Positions 26,246 to 35,364 of a stretch of 64,000 nt of DNA are shown piece by piece. The translations under genes and the position numbers were made by a program. The notes under the pieces were generated by a model. The model saw nothing but the letters and a program-made list of their open reading frames with translations, had not been told where the DNA came from and made no database searches. Source of the DNA: Nitrincola alkalilacustris (GTDB lineage Bacteria; Pseudomonadota; Gammaproteobacteria; Pseudomonadales; Balneatricaceae); NCBI RefSeq assembly GCF_008973755.1, contig NZ_WBOM01000005.1, positions 248,001-312,000 of the forward strand, read 5' to 3'. The first letter of the stretch is position 1, and each line of letters starts with the position of its first letter.

Positions 26246-26848
26246 ATGAAAACGCTACTTCACATCAAAAGCAGTCTTTTTGCCGATCATGGTCAGTCCA
26301 CCCAACTGGCTGATCAATTCATCACCCAGTGGCTTGATAAGAACCCAAGTGGTCAGGTCGTTTCACGTGATCTGGTCAAGGAGCCTTTGCCACATCTGGA
26401 TGCCGACCTGATCGCGGCACTGATGAGTGAGCCTGCTCAGCGCAATGAGCAGCAGCAGGCGGTGGTGAATCTGTCTGACAGCTTGATTGATGAACTGCAG
26501 CAGGCTGATCTGGTGCTGATCGGTGTTCCCATGTACAACTTCGGAGTGCCATCCCAGATGAAAACCTGGCTGGATCTGCTCGCCAGAGCCGGTGTGACCT
26601 TCCGCTATACTGAAACAGGCCCTGTCGGCTTGCTGCAGGATAAACCGGTGGTACTGCTGGCTACGCGTGGCGGTATGTACAAGGAAGCGGGTATGGATCA
26701 TCAGATTCCATTCCTGAAACAGTTTCTGGGCTTTGTTGGACTCAACTCTGTTGAGGTGATCTATGCTGAGGGTCTGAATATGGGTGATGGTGTCAAGGAG
26801 CAGGCGTTAACAGCTGCGCGCGAACAGATAGTGCAGCTGGCCTCTTGA
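26246..26848 (+). CDS. azoR: FMN-dependent NADH-azoreductase
   Basis: This 200-residue flavodoxin-like enzyme starts LLHIKSSLFADHGQSTQLAD with the FMN phosphate loop. It has IGVPMYNFGVPSQMKTWLD, the typical AzoR FMN-contact segment, near residue 95. AzoR reduces quinones and azo compounds with NADH. It is the first gene of a unit with yqjG and pirin and is divergent from a LysR regulator. The ATG follows CAGGAGTTATACGC. Confidence 0.95.
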   Translation: MKTLLHIKSSLFADHGQSTQLADQFITQWLDKNPSGQVVSRDLVKEPLPHLDADLIAALMSEPAQRNEQQQAVVNLSDSLIDELQQADLVLIGVPMYNFGVPSQMKTWLDLLARAGVTFRYTETGPVGLLQDKPVVLLATRGGMYKEAGMDHQIPFLKQFLGFVGLNSVEVIYAEGLNMGDGVKEQALTAAREQIVQLAS

Positions 26849-26906
26849 TTGAGCCGCTCAGAAGAGCGGAAAAACCCAAACAAAACTGCACAACGGGAGA
26901 TAAGTC

Positions 26907-27872
26907 ATGGGATTGCTGGTGGATGGCAACTGGTACGATAAATGGTATGACACCGAATCAACGGGTGGACGCTTTGTAAGGAGCGAATCCCAGTACCGTG
27001 AATGGATCGATGCGCCGGGTAGTGGCGCGAGATTCGAGGCGGAAGCAGATCGTTACCATCTGTATGTTTCGCTGGCTTGTCCCTGGGCGCATCGCACGCT
27101 GATTCTGCGTGCGTTGAAAGGGCTTGAGGAGATGGTCAGTGTATCCGTGGTGCATCCCCTGATGCTGGATAACGGCTGGACATTTGATCCCGGATTTGAG
27201 GGTGCCACGGGAGATAGCTTGTATGGATCATCCTTCATGCATCAGATCTATACCCGTGACAAGGCCGACTACTCCGGCCGTGTCACCGTGCCTGTGTTGT
27301 GGGATAAAAAGCGCGAGTGCATCGTCAATAACGAGTCATCCGATATCATCAGAATGCTGAATACGGCATTTGATGAACTGGGTGCAAAAGCGGGAAATTA
27401 CTATCCGGAAGCCTTGCGCGAAGCGATCGATGAGGTGAATCAGCGGGTCTATGATCGCGTTAATAATGGGGTCTACCGGGCAGGCTTTGCAACTTCTCAG
27501 GAGGCTTATGAGGAGGCTGTCACGGATCTCTTTGCCGAACTGGACTGGCTGGAAGGCCGACTTTCCACCCAGCGCTACCTGGTGGGTGGCGAACTGACGG
27601 AGGCGGATATCCGTCTGTTCACGACCCTGATTCGGTTCGATCCGGTCTATGTCAGTCATTTCAAGTGTGATCGTAACCGGATTGCTGACTATCCAGTACT
27701 GTCTGAGTATCTGCGCGATATCTATCAGCATCCGGGAGTGGCCGAAACGGTCAATCTTGACCATATTCGGCATCATTATTACTGCAGCCATCCCACGATC
27801 AATCCCAGTGGTGTGATCCCGGTCGGACCGCGTGTTGATCTGATGGCCGCACATAAGCGTGAGGAGCTTTGA
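26907..27872 (+). CDS. yqjG: Glutathionyl-hydroquinone reductase (YqjG/ECM4 family)
   Basis: This 321-residue Xi-class glutathione transferase has the catalytic SLACPWAHRTLILRALKG (Cys in CPWAH, about residue 59) and NNESSDIIRMLNTAFDELG, with a C-terminal helical domain around residues 180-300. It reduces glutathionyl-hydroquinones with glutathione. Located between azoR and pirin, it fits a pathway in which quinones are reduced, conjugated and then de-glutathionylated. GGGAGATAAGTC precedes the ATG. Confidence 0.94.
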   Translation: MGLLVDGNWYDKWYDTESTGGRFVRSESQYREWIDAPGSGARFEAEADRYHLYVSLACPWAHRTLILRALKGLEEMVSVSVVHPLMLDNGWTFDPGFEGATGDSLYGSSFMHQIYTRDKADYSGRVTVPVLWDKKRECIVNNESSDIIRMLNTAFDELGAKAGNYYPEALREAIDEVNQRVYDRVNNGVYRAGFATSQEAYEEAVTDLFAELDWLEGRLSTQRYLVGGELTEADIRLFTTLIRFDPVYVSHFKCDRNRIADYPVLSEYLRDIYQHPGVAETVNLDHIRHHYYCSHPTINPSGVIPVGPRVDLMAAHKREEL

Positions 27873-27873
27873 T

Positions 27874-28740
27874 ATGTCGGGTTCTACAGGAGCAGTTGAA
27901 CGTTCCGTCAGTCGTGTTATTGCCGGTATCAACAGTGAGGATGGCGCAGGAGTGAAGCTCAAGCGCAGCATCGGGCAGCGTCAGAATATGCGTATAGATC
28001 CGTTTCTGATGCTGGATATGTTCTCCTCCGATAATCCGGATGATTATATTGCAGGCTTTCCACCGCATCCGCACAGAGGGTTTGAGACGGTGACCTACAT
28101 GCTGGATGGACTGATGTTGCATCGGGATCATCTGGGGAGTGAGGGGCTGCTGCGTTCCGGTGGTGTGCAATGGATGACGGCCGGTCGTGGTGTGATTCAT
28201 GAGGAGCGCCCACAGCAGGAAGATGGTCTGATGCGGGGCTTTCAACTCTGGGTCAATCTGCCGGCCGCCGACAAGATGAAGCCTGCAGCCTATCAGAATA
28301 TCGAGCCTGAAGAGGTGGTGGAGCACACAACGTCAGATGGTGTCAAATTGCGCCTGGTGGCAGGTACCCTGACACTTGAAGGTGTGGAGTTGACCGGGCC
28401 GGTGCAGGGTGTGACGACCAATCCACTGTTCGTGGATATTGCCTTGCCGCCGAAGGCCAGGATCACACTGCCATTGGCGGCTGGTCTGTCGGGTTTTGCT
28501 TATCTGTTCCTCGGCGCAGCGGGGCTTGGCGATCAGCGTTTAACGCTGAATGCGGCTTCCGAGTTAACCCAGGGTGACCAGGTGACCTTCACCAGTGGAG
28601 ATGAGCCGGCTAGGTTGCTTTTGGTGGCAGCGAAGCCGATTGGCGAGCCGGTGGTTCAGTACGGGCCTTTCGTCATGAACACGGTCGAAGAGATAGAGCA
28701 GGCTCTGAGAGACTATCGTGATGGACGATTAACTGACTGA
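27874..28740 (+). CDS. Pirin family protein
   Basis: This 288-residue bicupin starts at the ATG two bases after the yqjG stop, with GAGGAG upstream. The N-terminal cupin has the metal ligands of pirins in PPHPHRGFETVTYMLDG and the following HRDHLGSEGLL, then VQWMTAGRGVIHEERP. Pirins include quercetin 2,3-dioxygenases and redox-sensing Fe proteins. Its place in an azoR-yqjG unit suggests quinone or flavonoid metabolism. A hairpin terminator follows the gene. Confidence 0.93.
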   Translation: MSGSTGAVERSVSRVIAGINSEDGAGVKLKRSIGQRQNMRIDPFLMLDMFSSDNPDDYIAGFPPHPHRGFETVTYMLDGLMLHRDHLGSEGLLRSGGVQWMTAGRGVIHEERPQQEDGLMRGFQLWVNLPAADKMKPAAYQNIEPEEVVEHTTSDGVKLRLVAGTLTLEGVELTGPVQGVTTNPLFVDIALPPKARITLPLAAGLSGFAYLFLGAAGLGDQRLTLNAASELTQGDQVTFTSGDEPARLLLVAAKPIGEPVVQYGPFVMNTVEEIEQALRDYRDGRLTD

Positions 28741-28807
28741 TGGCAGGCTGCCAAGATAGCCAAATATTATCAGATGGTATATACATATTAACTGACGCCT
28801 GAAAAAA

Positions 28808-28828
28808 CCACTCCTGTATTAGGAGTGG
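28808..28828 (+). terminator. Terminator of the azoR-yqjG-pirin unit
   Basis: CCACTCCT and AGGAGTGG form an eight-bp stem with a five-base loop, followed by GGTTT and preceded by AAAAAA. It ends the transcription unit before the GGDEF/EAL gene. Confidence 0.65.
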
Positions 28829-28865
28829 GTTTAATCCTTGCAACGCAGTGTGTTTAGGGGGATAA

Positions 28866-31121
28866 GTGGTTGGCTCAGACGATGATGTAGTCATATTCGC
28901 AGATGAAGCAGTACTGCCGGAGGAGCAATCCTGGGTGTCACTGCCACGAAATCATTGGAAAGTACTGATCGTTGATGACGACGAGGATGTTCATATTTCC
29001 ACTGAGTTCTCCCTCAAATCCCTGCTCTTTCTTGAGCGGCCTTTGCTGTTTCTTCACGCCTATTCATCTGCCGAAGCCTTTAAGATTTTATCCGAGAATC
29101 CAGATATCGCCGTCATGCTGCTTGATGTGGTCATGGAGTCTGAAGATGCGGGTCTTCAGTTGGTTCACCGGGTTAGAGAGGAGCTGAAACTTGATACCCT
29201 GCGGATTATTCTGCGTACCGGTCAGCCGGGCTATGCACCGGAAATTGAGACGATTGAACAGTATGACATCAACGACTACAAGACCAAGGGCGAGTTGACG
29301 CGAGCCAGGCTTTACAGCTCACTCATGACGGCAATACGCAGTTTTGAACAACTGCAGAAAATTGACAAGAACCGTATCGGTTTGTCCCGCATCATCAGTG
29401 CGACCAACAGCTTGATGCAAAAGCAGGGGTTGAGGGACTTCTCCGAGGGAGTTATCAATCAACTGGCCGCTTTTATAGGGATAGAACCTGATGGGCTGGT
29501 CTGTTTCCAGGCCCTTAATGAAGAGCTGAATCCTGGTTCTGTCCGCGTCATCGCAAGTGCTGGGCGATACATACCGTGGATGGATGAGCCGCATTTCAGC
29601 GAAGATCATAAGGTCTGGTCACGGGTTCAGGAGTGCTTCATGGAGTCAGCCAATATCGTTCATGATGACTCCACCTGTCTCTATTTCGAGCCGACTCCCA
29701 GTCAGCGCTATGTCGTATATGTGGATGCAGTGATCTCGCTGTCTCAGATGGATGAAGAGCTGATCAAGATGTTCGCACATAATATCTCGCTTTGTGCGCA
29801 GAATATCGGCCTTGTCGAGCAGCTTCAGACACTGGCTTATCAGGATACTCTGACCGGTCTTTGCAACCGCAATGGATTACTGCGTTTGCTGGAGGAGCTG
29901 CCAAAGCCTTGTGCTGACTCGCTACAGCTTATTATGATCGATATCGACCAGTTTTCGGTCGTGAATGACACCTTCGGACACCGCCATGGGGATCTGCTTC
30001 TGCAGCGGGTGTCTGAGATGCTATCCACCCTGAAAGGTCTGCAAAGCATGGCGCGCCTCGGGTCTGATCATTTTGCGCTGCTTCTGGAAAAGGTGCCGGG
30101 GCAGGATGCTGAGGTACGTCGTCTTTTCATGGAGCCTGTGGAGGTCAATGATACTCAGCATCTGCTGACGGTGTGTACCAGCGAAGTTACGGTCGACCAA
30201 AGTGTCAGTGCCAGCGACCTGCTGGGTAATGCGGTTATTGCTCTGAAGCGTGCCAAGCTGGAAGGCCAAAGTCAGCATATGGCATTCAGCAAAGAGATGG
30301 GGCAGGAGCTCAGAGCACGCGCGATGCTCTTGTCTGAGCTGAAGCAGGATCTGCAGCAGGAGGGCTTGCATCTGGTCTATCAACCCCAGGTCGAGCTTGA
30401 AACGGGCCAGGTGCTGGGGTTTGAGGCACTGCTGCGCTGGAAGACTCGTAAGGGCGATATGATCTCGCCTGATCTGTTTATTCCACTGGCCGAACGGTCA
30501 GGTCTGATCCTGACACTGGGTGCCTGGGTGCTTCGTCAGGCCTTGCAGGATCTTAAATCAGTCAGAGCATTGCTGCCGGATCTGCGTGTGGCGGTGAATG
30601 TTTCAGCCGTTCAGTTCAATCAGGCGGATTTTGAAAATGTCGTTGCTCAGGCTCTGCAGGATTCGGAACTGGACGGCAATGTACTGGATCTTGAGATTAC
30701 GGAGTCGGCTGGTATTCTGGGGTCTGATGCCGTTGAGGCGAAGCTTCAGGAGTTGAAAAAGCTGGGTGTCATTATCTCCATTGATGATTTTGGCACCGGA
30801 TTTTCATCGCTGTCCTATCTGGAGCAGCTCAGTGCTGACCGTCTGAAGATCGACCGGAATTTTGTAGCCAAGCTTTCATCTCCTTCTGGACGACGAATTG
30901 CGGAAGCGATAGTGAACCTGGGACGCCAGTTGCGCCTGCAGGTATTGGCTGAGGGGATTGAGGATCTGATGCAGCTTGATGAACTCAAGCGCCTTGGTTG
31001 TCATCAGGGGCAGGGGTATCTGATCGCCAGACCCATGCCGATTGAACAGTTGGAGTCCTGGCTGAAACAGGTTGCAGAAAAAAACAGCTGGGATCTTTCT
31101 GGCCAGATAATACGGGATTAA
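28866..31121 (+). CDS. Response regulator with REC, DUF3369, degenerate GGDEF and EAL domains
   Basis: This is a 751-residue protein. The N-terminal receiver (about 30-150) has VLIVDDDED and the phospho-acceptor Asp at residue 87 (MLLDVVM). A DUF3369 sensor domain follows (about 165-315). The GGDEF domain has LTGLCNRNGLL and MIDIDQFSVVND, but the signature is GSDHF at 399-403, so cyclase activity is doubtful. The EAL domain (about 495-740) is intact: FEALLRW (Glu at 520), ITESA, SIDDFGTGFSSLSYL, LKIDRNFV and VLAEGIED. It is therefore most likely a phosphorelay-controlled c-di-GMP phosphodiesterase. The start is GTG at 28866 after AGGGGGGATAA. The next gene, three bases on, is its histidine kinase. 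Confidence 0.95.
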   Translation: MVGSDDDVVIFADEAVLPEEQSWVSLPRNHWKVLIVDDDEDVHISTEFSLKSLLFLERPLLFLHAYSSAEAFKILSENPDIAVMLLDVVMESEDAGLQLVHRVREELKLDTLRIILRTGQPGYAPEIETIEQYDINDYKTKGELTRARLYSSLMTAIRSFEQLQKIDKNRIGLSRIISATNSLMQKQGLRDFSEGVINQLAAFIGIEPDGLVCFQALNEELNPGSVRVIASAGRYIPWMDEPHFSEDHKVWSRVQECFMESANIVHDDSTCLYFEPTPSQRYVVYVDAVISLSQMDEELIKMFAHNISLCAQNIGLVEQLQTLAYQDTLTGLCNRNGLLRLLEELPKPCADSLQLIMIDIDQFSVVNDTFGHRHGDLLLQRVSEMLSTLKGLQSMARLGSDHFALLLEKVPGQDAEVRRLFMEPVEVNDTQHLLTVCTSEVTVDQSVSASDLLGNAVIALKRAKLEGQSQHMAFSKEMGQELRARAMLLSELKQDLQQEGLHLVYQPQVELETGQVLGFEALLRWKTRKGDMISPDLFIPLAERSGLILTLGAWVLRQALQDLKSVRALLPDLRVAVNVSAVQFNQADFENVVAQALQDSELDGNVLDLEITESAGILGSDAVEAKLQELKKLGVIISIDDFGTGFSSLSYLEQLSADRLKIDRNFVAKLSSPSGRRIAEAIVNLGRQLRLQVLAEGIEDLMQLDELKRLGCHQGQGYLIARPMPIEQLESWLKQVAEKNSWDLSGQIIRD

Positions 31122-31124
31122 TCT

Positions 31125-32774
31125 GTGAGCCATGCCGGATATAAGCGCGCCTGGAGTTTTCGCGGTATCGTGACGGCAGCCTTGGTTTCAACGGCTGTGC
31201 TGACGTTTACCCTGGTCGGGGGCGCCCTGTTGATCTATCGTATCCCGGCGATAGAGCAGGAATCCTACAAGTATGCTCAGCTGATGGCATCCGAAACGGC
31301 CGAGCTGCTGCGAGATGTGGTGGCAGATATTGCTCAGGATCCACAAACCTATCGCCAGTTCCTGCAGGAGCCGGAGGTGGTGATTCAGTCACGGGTCAGT
31401 CGTTACATTTATCTTATCCCGATGCCGATTGCGGTGGCAGATTATCAGGGTAATTTTCTGGTCGGCAACTTTGCAGGTGATCAGTCACTGGTTGCCACGG
31501 ATGATTTTCAGTCACTTATGACAGCCGCACTGACGCGTAAGCCACTTCCCGAAACCTTGCCCTGGCAGGATATCCGTGTACACCCTTCGGCCTTGCTGAT
31601 GGATGATATGGGGTGGATCGTGGTGGCGGCTGTTCCTTCTGGAATGCACAACCCGGCCTTTGCTGCAATTGTTTACCTGATGGCAGGCGGTTTTCTGGGC
31701 GCCTGTATCATCGGTATGTTGATTGCACCACTCTGGGCCAGACTGTTGCAGCGTCCTGTGGTTGAATTGATCAACTGCTCAACGCTGGTTGCCAATGGCT
31801 GCTATCAACAGGACTGGCCATCAGGGCCCGTCGATGAGCTCAACCGCCTGAGTCAGGATCTGCATCTGATGGCGGATAAGATCTATCAGCGTGAACAGGA
31901 GCTCAGTGAGCTTAATCAGCGTCTTGAACAGCGGGTGGAGGCCAGAACAGCTGAGCTGGCAGAATCCAATGCTGCGTTGTCAGGAGCGCTTGAAACCCTG
32001 GAGCGGGCCCAGGAGGAGTTGATACAGTCGGCCAAACTGGCAGCACTGGGTGAGTTGGTGGCGGGGGTGGCACATGAACTGAATACGCCGATCGGTAACG
32101 GTATGATGGCGGCTTCAACCATGGATGCTGCGGTGAGAACTTTCCGTAAGGAAGTAGAGGGAGGGCTCAAGCGCTCTGCACTGGATGGCTTTGTTGATAA
32201 TATGGAGCAGTCGGCTTCCATCATCACGCGCAACCTGTCCAAGGCCGTGGCATTGGTCACGAATTTCAAGCAGGTGGCAGTCGACAGAACCAGTTCGCAG
32301 CGGCGCCAGTTCATGTTGAAAGAGATAGTCGATGAAGTGATGGTGATGATGCACCCAACACTGAAACGCCTGATGCATCGTATAGATGTTAAGATTGATG
32401 GTGAGATCCTGATGGATAGCTATCCTGGTCCACTCGAACAGGTTCTGACAAACCTTTTGCAAAACGCCATCATCCATGGCTTTGATGAGGATGAAGCTGG
32501 CGATATTATTCTTCACGCCTGTCAATCTGCTCAGAGTGTCATCATTCGTATCTCAGATAGTGGCAAAGGGATACCCCCTGAAATGATCAAACGCATTTTT
32601 GATCCTTTTTTTACTACGCGTCTCGGCTCAGGAGGCAGCGGGCTCGGGTTGAATGTGGTACATAATATCGTGACGGGTGTGCTTGGAGGTTCTATCCGTG
32701 TTGAAAGTACATTAGGTGAAGGAACAGTAATGGAGCTGTTTTTGCCCGCTGATGCACCTGTGCAGGAGTTGTAG
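31125..32774 (+). CDS. Sensor histidine kinase, partner of the EAL response regulator
   Basis: This 549-residue kinase has helix 1 (about 15-38), a periplasmic domain (about 39-175), helix 2 (about 177-203), a HAMP-like linker and a coiled coil (about 255-300). The H box is ELVAGVAHELNTPIGN (His about 317) and the ATPase domain has NLLQNAIIHG, DSGKGIPPE and GSGLGLNVVHNIV. The H box begins GVAHELNTP, typical of the HK group often paired with DUF3369/HD-GYP or EAL regulators. GTG at 31125 is used, three bases after the regulator gene, so the two form an operon. The ligand is unknown. Confidence 0.94.
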   Translation: MSHAGYKRAWSFRGIVTAALVSTAVLTFTLVGGALLIYRIPAIEQESYKYAQLMASETAELLRDVVADIAQDPQTYRQFLQEPEVVIQSRVSRYIYLIPMPIAVADYQGNFLVGNFAGDQSLVATDDFQSLMTAALTRKPLPETLPWQDIRVHPSALLMDDMGWIVVAAVPSGMHNPAFAAIVYLMAGGFLGACIIGMLIAPLWARLLQRPVVELINCSTLVANGCYQQDWPSGPVDELNRLSQDLHLMADKIYQREQELSELNQRLEQRVEARTAELAESNAALSGALETLERAQEELIQSAKLAALGELVAGVAHELNTPIGNGMMAASTMDAAVRTFRKEVEGGLKRSALDGFVDNMEQSASIITRNLSKAVALVTNFKQVAVDRTSSQRRQFMLKEIVDEVMVMMHPTLKRLMHRIDVKIDGEILMDSYPGPLEQVLTNLLQNAIIHGFDEDEAGDIILHACQSAQSVIIRISDSGKGIPPEMIKRIFDPFFTTRLGSGGSGLGLNVVHNIVTGVLGGSIRVESTLGEGTVMELFLPADAPVQEL

Positions 32775-32853
32775 CACTCTGGCACTCCTGGCCACCTAAA
32801 CACCATACTGGTGTCGAGACATGAGTACGGCTTATTACCGGAGGAGTTAGTGT

Positions 32854-33918
32854 ATGGCCGATATATCACGCTACCTGAAGCTGATGGTAGAAAAGAACGC
32901 TTCTGATCTTTTTTTCAGTGGTCGCTCGCCGGTACAGATCAAGATACAGGGCGTCATGCGTCCGATAGGGGATAAGCCGCTTGATCATGAGACCGTTAAG
33001 GCGTTGGCCTATGGGATGATGTCAGAGAGCCAGATCGCAGAATATGAGCGTGAACTGGAGATGAACTTTGCGCGTGCTGAGGAGGGGTTTGGTCGTTTTC
33101 GTGTCAATGTTTATCGCCAGCGCGGTGAAGTTGCCATGGTGATTCGCTATATCCGCAGCGATATACCGAGCGTGGCTGAGCTCAATCTTCCGGCGGTGCT
33201 TGAGGATCTTATTCTTGAACGCAGTGGTTTGATTCTGGTCGTTGGGGCTACCGGATCAGGTAAATCAACAGCCTTGGCATCAATGCTGGAGTATCGCAAC
33301 AGGAATCGCAGCGGACACATTCTGACGATAGAAGATCCGATTGAGTTTGTGCATGAGAATCATAAGTCACTGTTCAATCAGCGTGAAGTCGGGCTCGACA
33401 CCCACTCTTACACCAATGCCCTGAAAAATGCGATGCGAGAAGCGCCGGATGTGATCATGATCGGTGAAATCCGTGATCGTGAAACGATGGAGCAGGCGAT
33501 CCGGTACTCCGAAACGGGTCATCTGTGTGTTTCAACATTGCATGCCAACAATACCAACCAGGCACTGGAGCATATTGTCAATTTCTTTCATGAAACGGAA
33601 TCACGCAAACTGAACATGGATCTGTCACTGAATATGCGTGCGGTCATATCGCTTCGTCTCATCAAGGGTGTAGATGGCATGTTTATTCCAGCTACTGAAA
33701 TACTGGTGAACACGCCTTTTGTGACAGAGTTGATATCAAAGGGTCATTTCCATCGGATCAAGGAAGCAATTGAGCAAGGGGGGCATATCGCGATGCATAC
33801 CTTCGATGAGTGCCTTATCAGGATGTACCAGGAGGGTAAAATCAGCGCCAAGGAGGCTCTGCATCATGCTGACTCCCGTAATAATGTGGCATTGCAGCTG
33901 AGGCTAGACGGTTCCTGA
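32854..33918 (+). CDS. pilU: PilT/PilU-family type IV pilus retraction ATPase
   Basis: This 354-residue hexameric AAA-like secretion ATPase begins ISRYLKLMVEKNASDLFF. It has Walker A GATGSGKSTALASM near residue 130, an Asp box LTIEDPIEFVHENHKS, Walker B DVIMIGEIRDRETMEQ, and a His box LCVSTLHANNTNQALE. The N-terminus and KGVDGMFIPATEIL segment suit PilU better than PilT, but the two are close, so the name is tentative. PilU assists PilT in pilus retraction. No other pilus genes are nearby. The upstream GGAGGAG is strong. Its 3' end overlaps the tail of the opposite-strand gene by 15 bases. Confidence 0.9.
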   Translation: MADISRYLKLMVEKNASDLFFSGRSPVQIKIQGVMRPIGDKPLDHETVKALAYGMMSESQIAEYERELEMNFARAEEGFGRFRVNVYRQRGEVAMVIRYIRSDIPSVAELNLPAVLEDLILERSGLILVVGATGSGKSTALASMLEYRNRNRSGHILTIEDPIEFVHENHKSLFNQREVGLDTHSYTNALKNAMREAPDVIMIGEIRDRETMEQAIRYSETGHLCVSTLHANNTNQALEHIVNFFHETESRKLNMDLSLNMRAVISLRLIKGVDGMFIPATEILVNTPFVTELISKGHFHRIKEAIEQGGHIAMHTFDECLIRMYQEGKISAKEALHHADSRNNVALQLRLDGS

Positions 33919-34647
33919 TGAGCTGTTTTCATCGTCTGATGAGGTAGGCTGTTCCTCTTCTTCCGCCGCGATTTTCCGCTCCATCTGCTCTATCAGGTGG
34001 TTGATGGCAAACACCTGACTGTCGACCTGTAAACGTGCATTGAGGCGCTGAAGCTTAAGCAGGATACTTCTGAATTGATGCACGGCAACTTTTGAACCGG
34101 CATTTTTCAGGGTTTCCTGCGCGTCCATCAGTTCCAGGTCACAGGTGAGCTGAGTATGGGCGTCCTTCATTCTCTGCATGTGAAAGCGTGTGGTTTCCGG
34201 TTGCAGATATCCATTGCGTTCCAGATCGGTCAGCATCTGCGCCATTTCACGTACCAGCGCTTTGGCCTTGGCGGCGCTGTTGCGGTCATTATAAAGCGTA
34301 ATACCACCGGAGCTGATCAGGCTGTTCTCCGGTGGGTTGCTGCTGACATTGGTCAGCGCTTCAAGTTGTCGTTTGTTCTCGGTGTTGGATTCATACTGTA
34401 GTATGCGACGCCAGCATTTTTCCAGATAGGTGATCAGGAGCAGACGCAGATCGGGGTATTGTACGTGGCCTGGCAGGTTCTCCAGCAGATGTTCTGCCCG
34501 GCGGATCTGGTCCCTGATCGCAAGAACCCTCAGCCGCCGCTCCTGTCGATTGGTTTCAGCTGTTTGTACAGCAATGGCTACGCCTGCCATAACAGCTATG
34601 CCGACCAGTATGAATATTGCGGTTTCTGCCAGTCCCATCGCGACCAT
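33904..34647 (-). CDS. Unrecognised membrane-anchored helical protein
   Basis: This 247-residue protein has one N-terminal hydrophobic segment (about residues 5-26, ETAIFILVGIAVMAGVAIAV) followed by a long, mostly helical, charged region with coiled-coil character. It ends in an acidic tail (AAEEEEQPTSSDDENSSSG). I do not recognise the family. The layout suggests a single-pass inner-membrane protein with a cytoplasmic helical body. The start is the ATG at 34647, with another ATG three codons later. It faces the tRNA cluster upstream and is convergent with pilU, overlapping it by 15 bases. Confidence 0.75.
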   Translation of the reverse strand: MVAMGLAETAIFILVGIAVMAGVAIAVQTAETNRQERRLRVLAIRDQIRRAEHLLENLPGHVQYPDLRLLLITYLEKCWRRILQYESNTENKRQLEALTNVSSNPPENSLISSGGITLYNDRNSAAKAKALVREMAQMLTDLERNGYLQPETTRFHMQRMKDAHTQLTCDLELMDAQETLKNAGSKVAVHQFRSILLKLQRLNARLQVDSQVFAINHLIEQMERKIAAEEEEQPTSSDDENSSSGTV

Positions 34648-34781
34648 TTCATTAATGTTTATTATGCAGACGAGGATACAGATATATAACTTTTTCGCCA
34701 GCTTTCAAGTCTTGAGGATGCAGCAATAATTGTAAGCTGGGGGGGAAGTTGGTTTTTTTTAAAAAAAATTGAAGAACAGTC

Positions 34782-34810
34782 TTGACGCTGAAAGGGCTGC
34801 TACGTATTAT
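34782..34810 (+). promoter_or_regulatory. Sigma-70 promoter of the tRNA Glu/Gly cluster
   Basis: TTGACG (34782-34787), 17 bases, TATTAT (34805-34810), then a GC-rich discriminator (TTGCGCC). T8 and A8 tracts at 34753-34768 just upstream resemble an UP element or bent DNA. This is the typical form of a strong, stringently controlled stable-RNA promoter. Confidence 0.8.
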
Positions 34811-34838
34811 TTGCGCCTCTTCACGAGGAACACGCGAC

Positions 34839-34914
34839 GTCCCATTCGTCTAGTGGCCTAGGACACCGCCCTTTCACGGCGGTAACAGGGGTTCGAACCC
34901 CCTATGGGACGCCA
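34839..34914 (+). tRNA. tRNA-Glu (TTC)
   Basis: This 76-base tRNA folds as a cloverleaf with the acceptor GTCCCAT/ATGGGAC, the anticodon loop CTTTCAC (anticodon TTC), the T loop GGTTCGAACC and an encoded CCA. It is the first gene of a four-tRNA cluster and is identical to the copies at 35037 and 49437. Confidence 0.97.
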
Positions 34915-34945
34915 ACCTTATGAAGAGAAGTTGATTTGCTGATAC

Positions 34946-35021
<76 letters not shown>

Positions 35022-35036
35022 GCAGATTTGCGGTAC

Positions 35037-35112
35037 GTCCCATTCGTCTAGTGGCCTAGGACACCGCCCTTTCACGGCGGTAACAGGGGTTCGAACCCCC
35101 TATGGGACGCCA
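35037..35112 (+). tRNA. tRNA-Glu (TTC), second copy
   Basis: Identical in sequence to the tRNA-Glu at 34839, with encoded CCA; part of a Glu-Gly-Glu-Gly tandem duplication. Confidence 0.97.
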
Positions 35113-35139
35113 TCTCTCTTCGAGAGCTGGCATCAAAAA

Positions 35140-35215
<76 letters not shown>

Positions 35216-35364
35216 GTCTTAGATTGATCCTCCATTTCGAAAACCTCTCATTGTTCATCTCTGTCTGACATCTTGTTATGCTTTCTTGCCTGCGCTTATC
35301 CTTGCCCGGAATTCGGCATTGCAGCACTCGGACAGTCGTGCCTGACCTGCCCGGGCATTGAGTA

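Noticed and set aside
34753-34768. T8-A8 tract as a terminator of the gene at 33904
   Set aside because: That gene starts at 34647 and runs leftward, so the tract is upstream of it; it fits an UP-like element of the tRNA promoter better.
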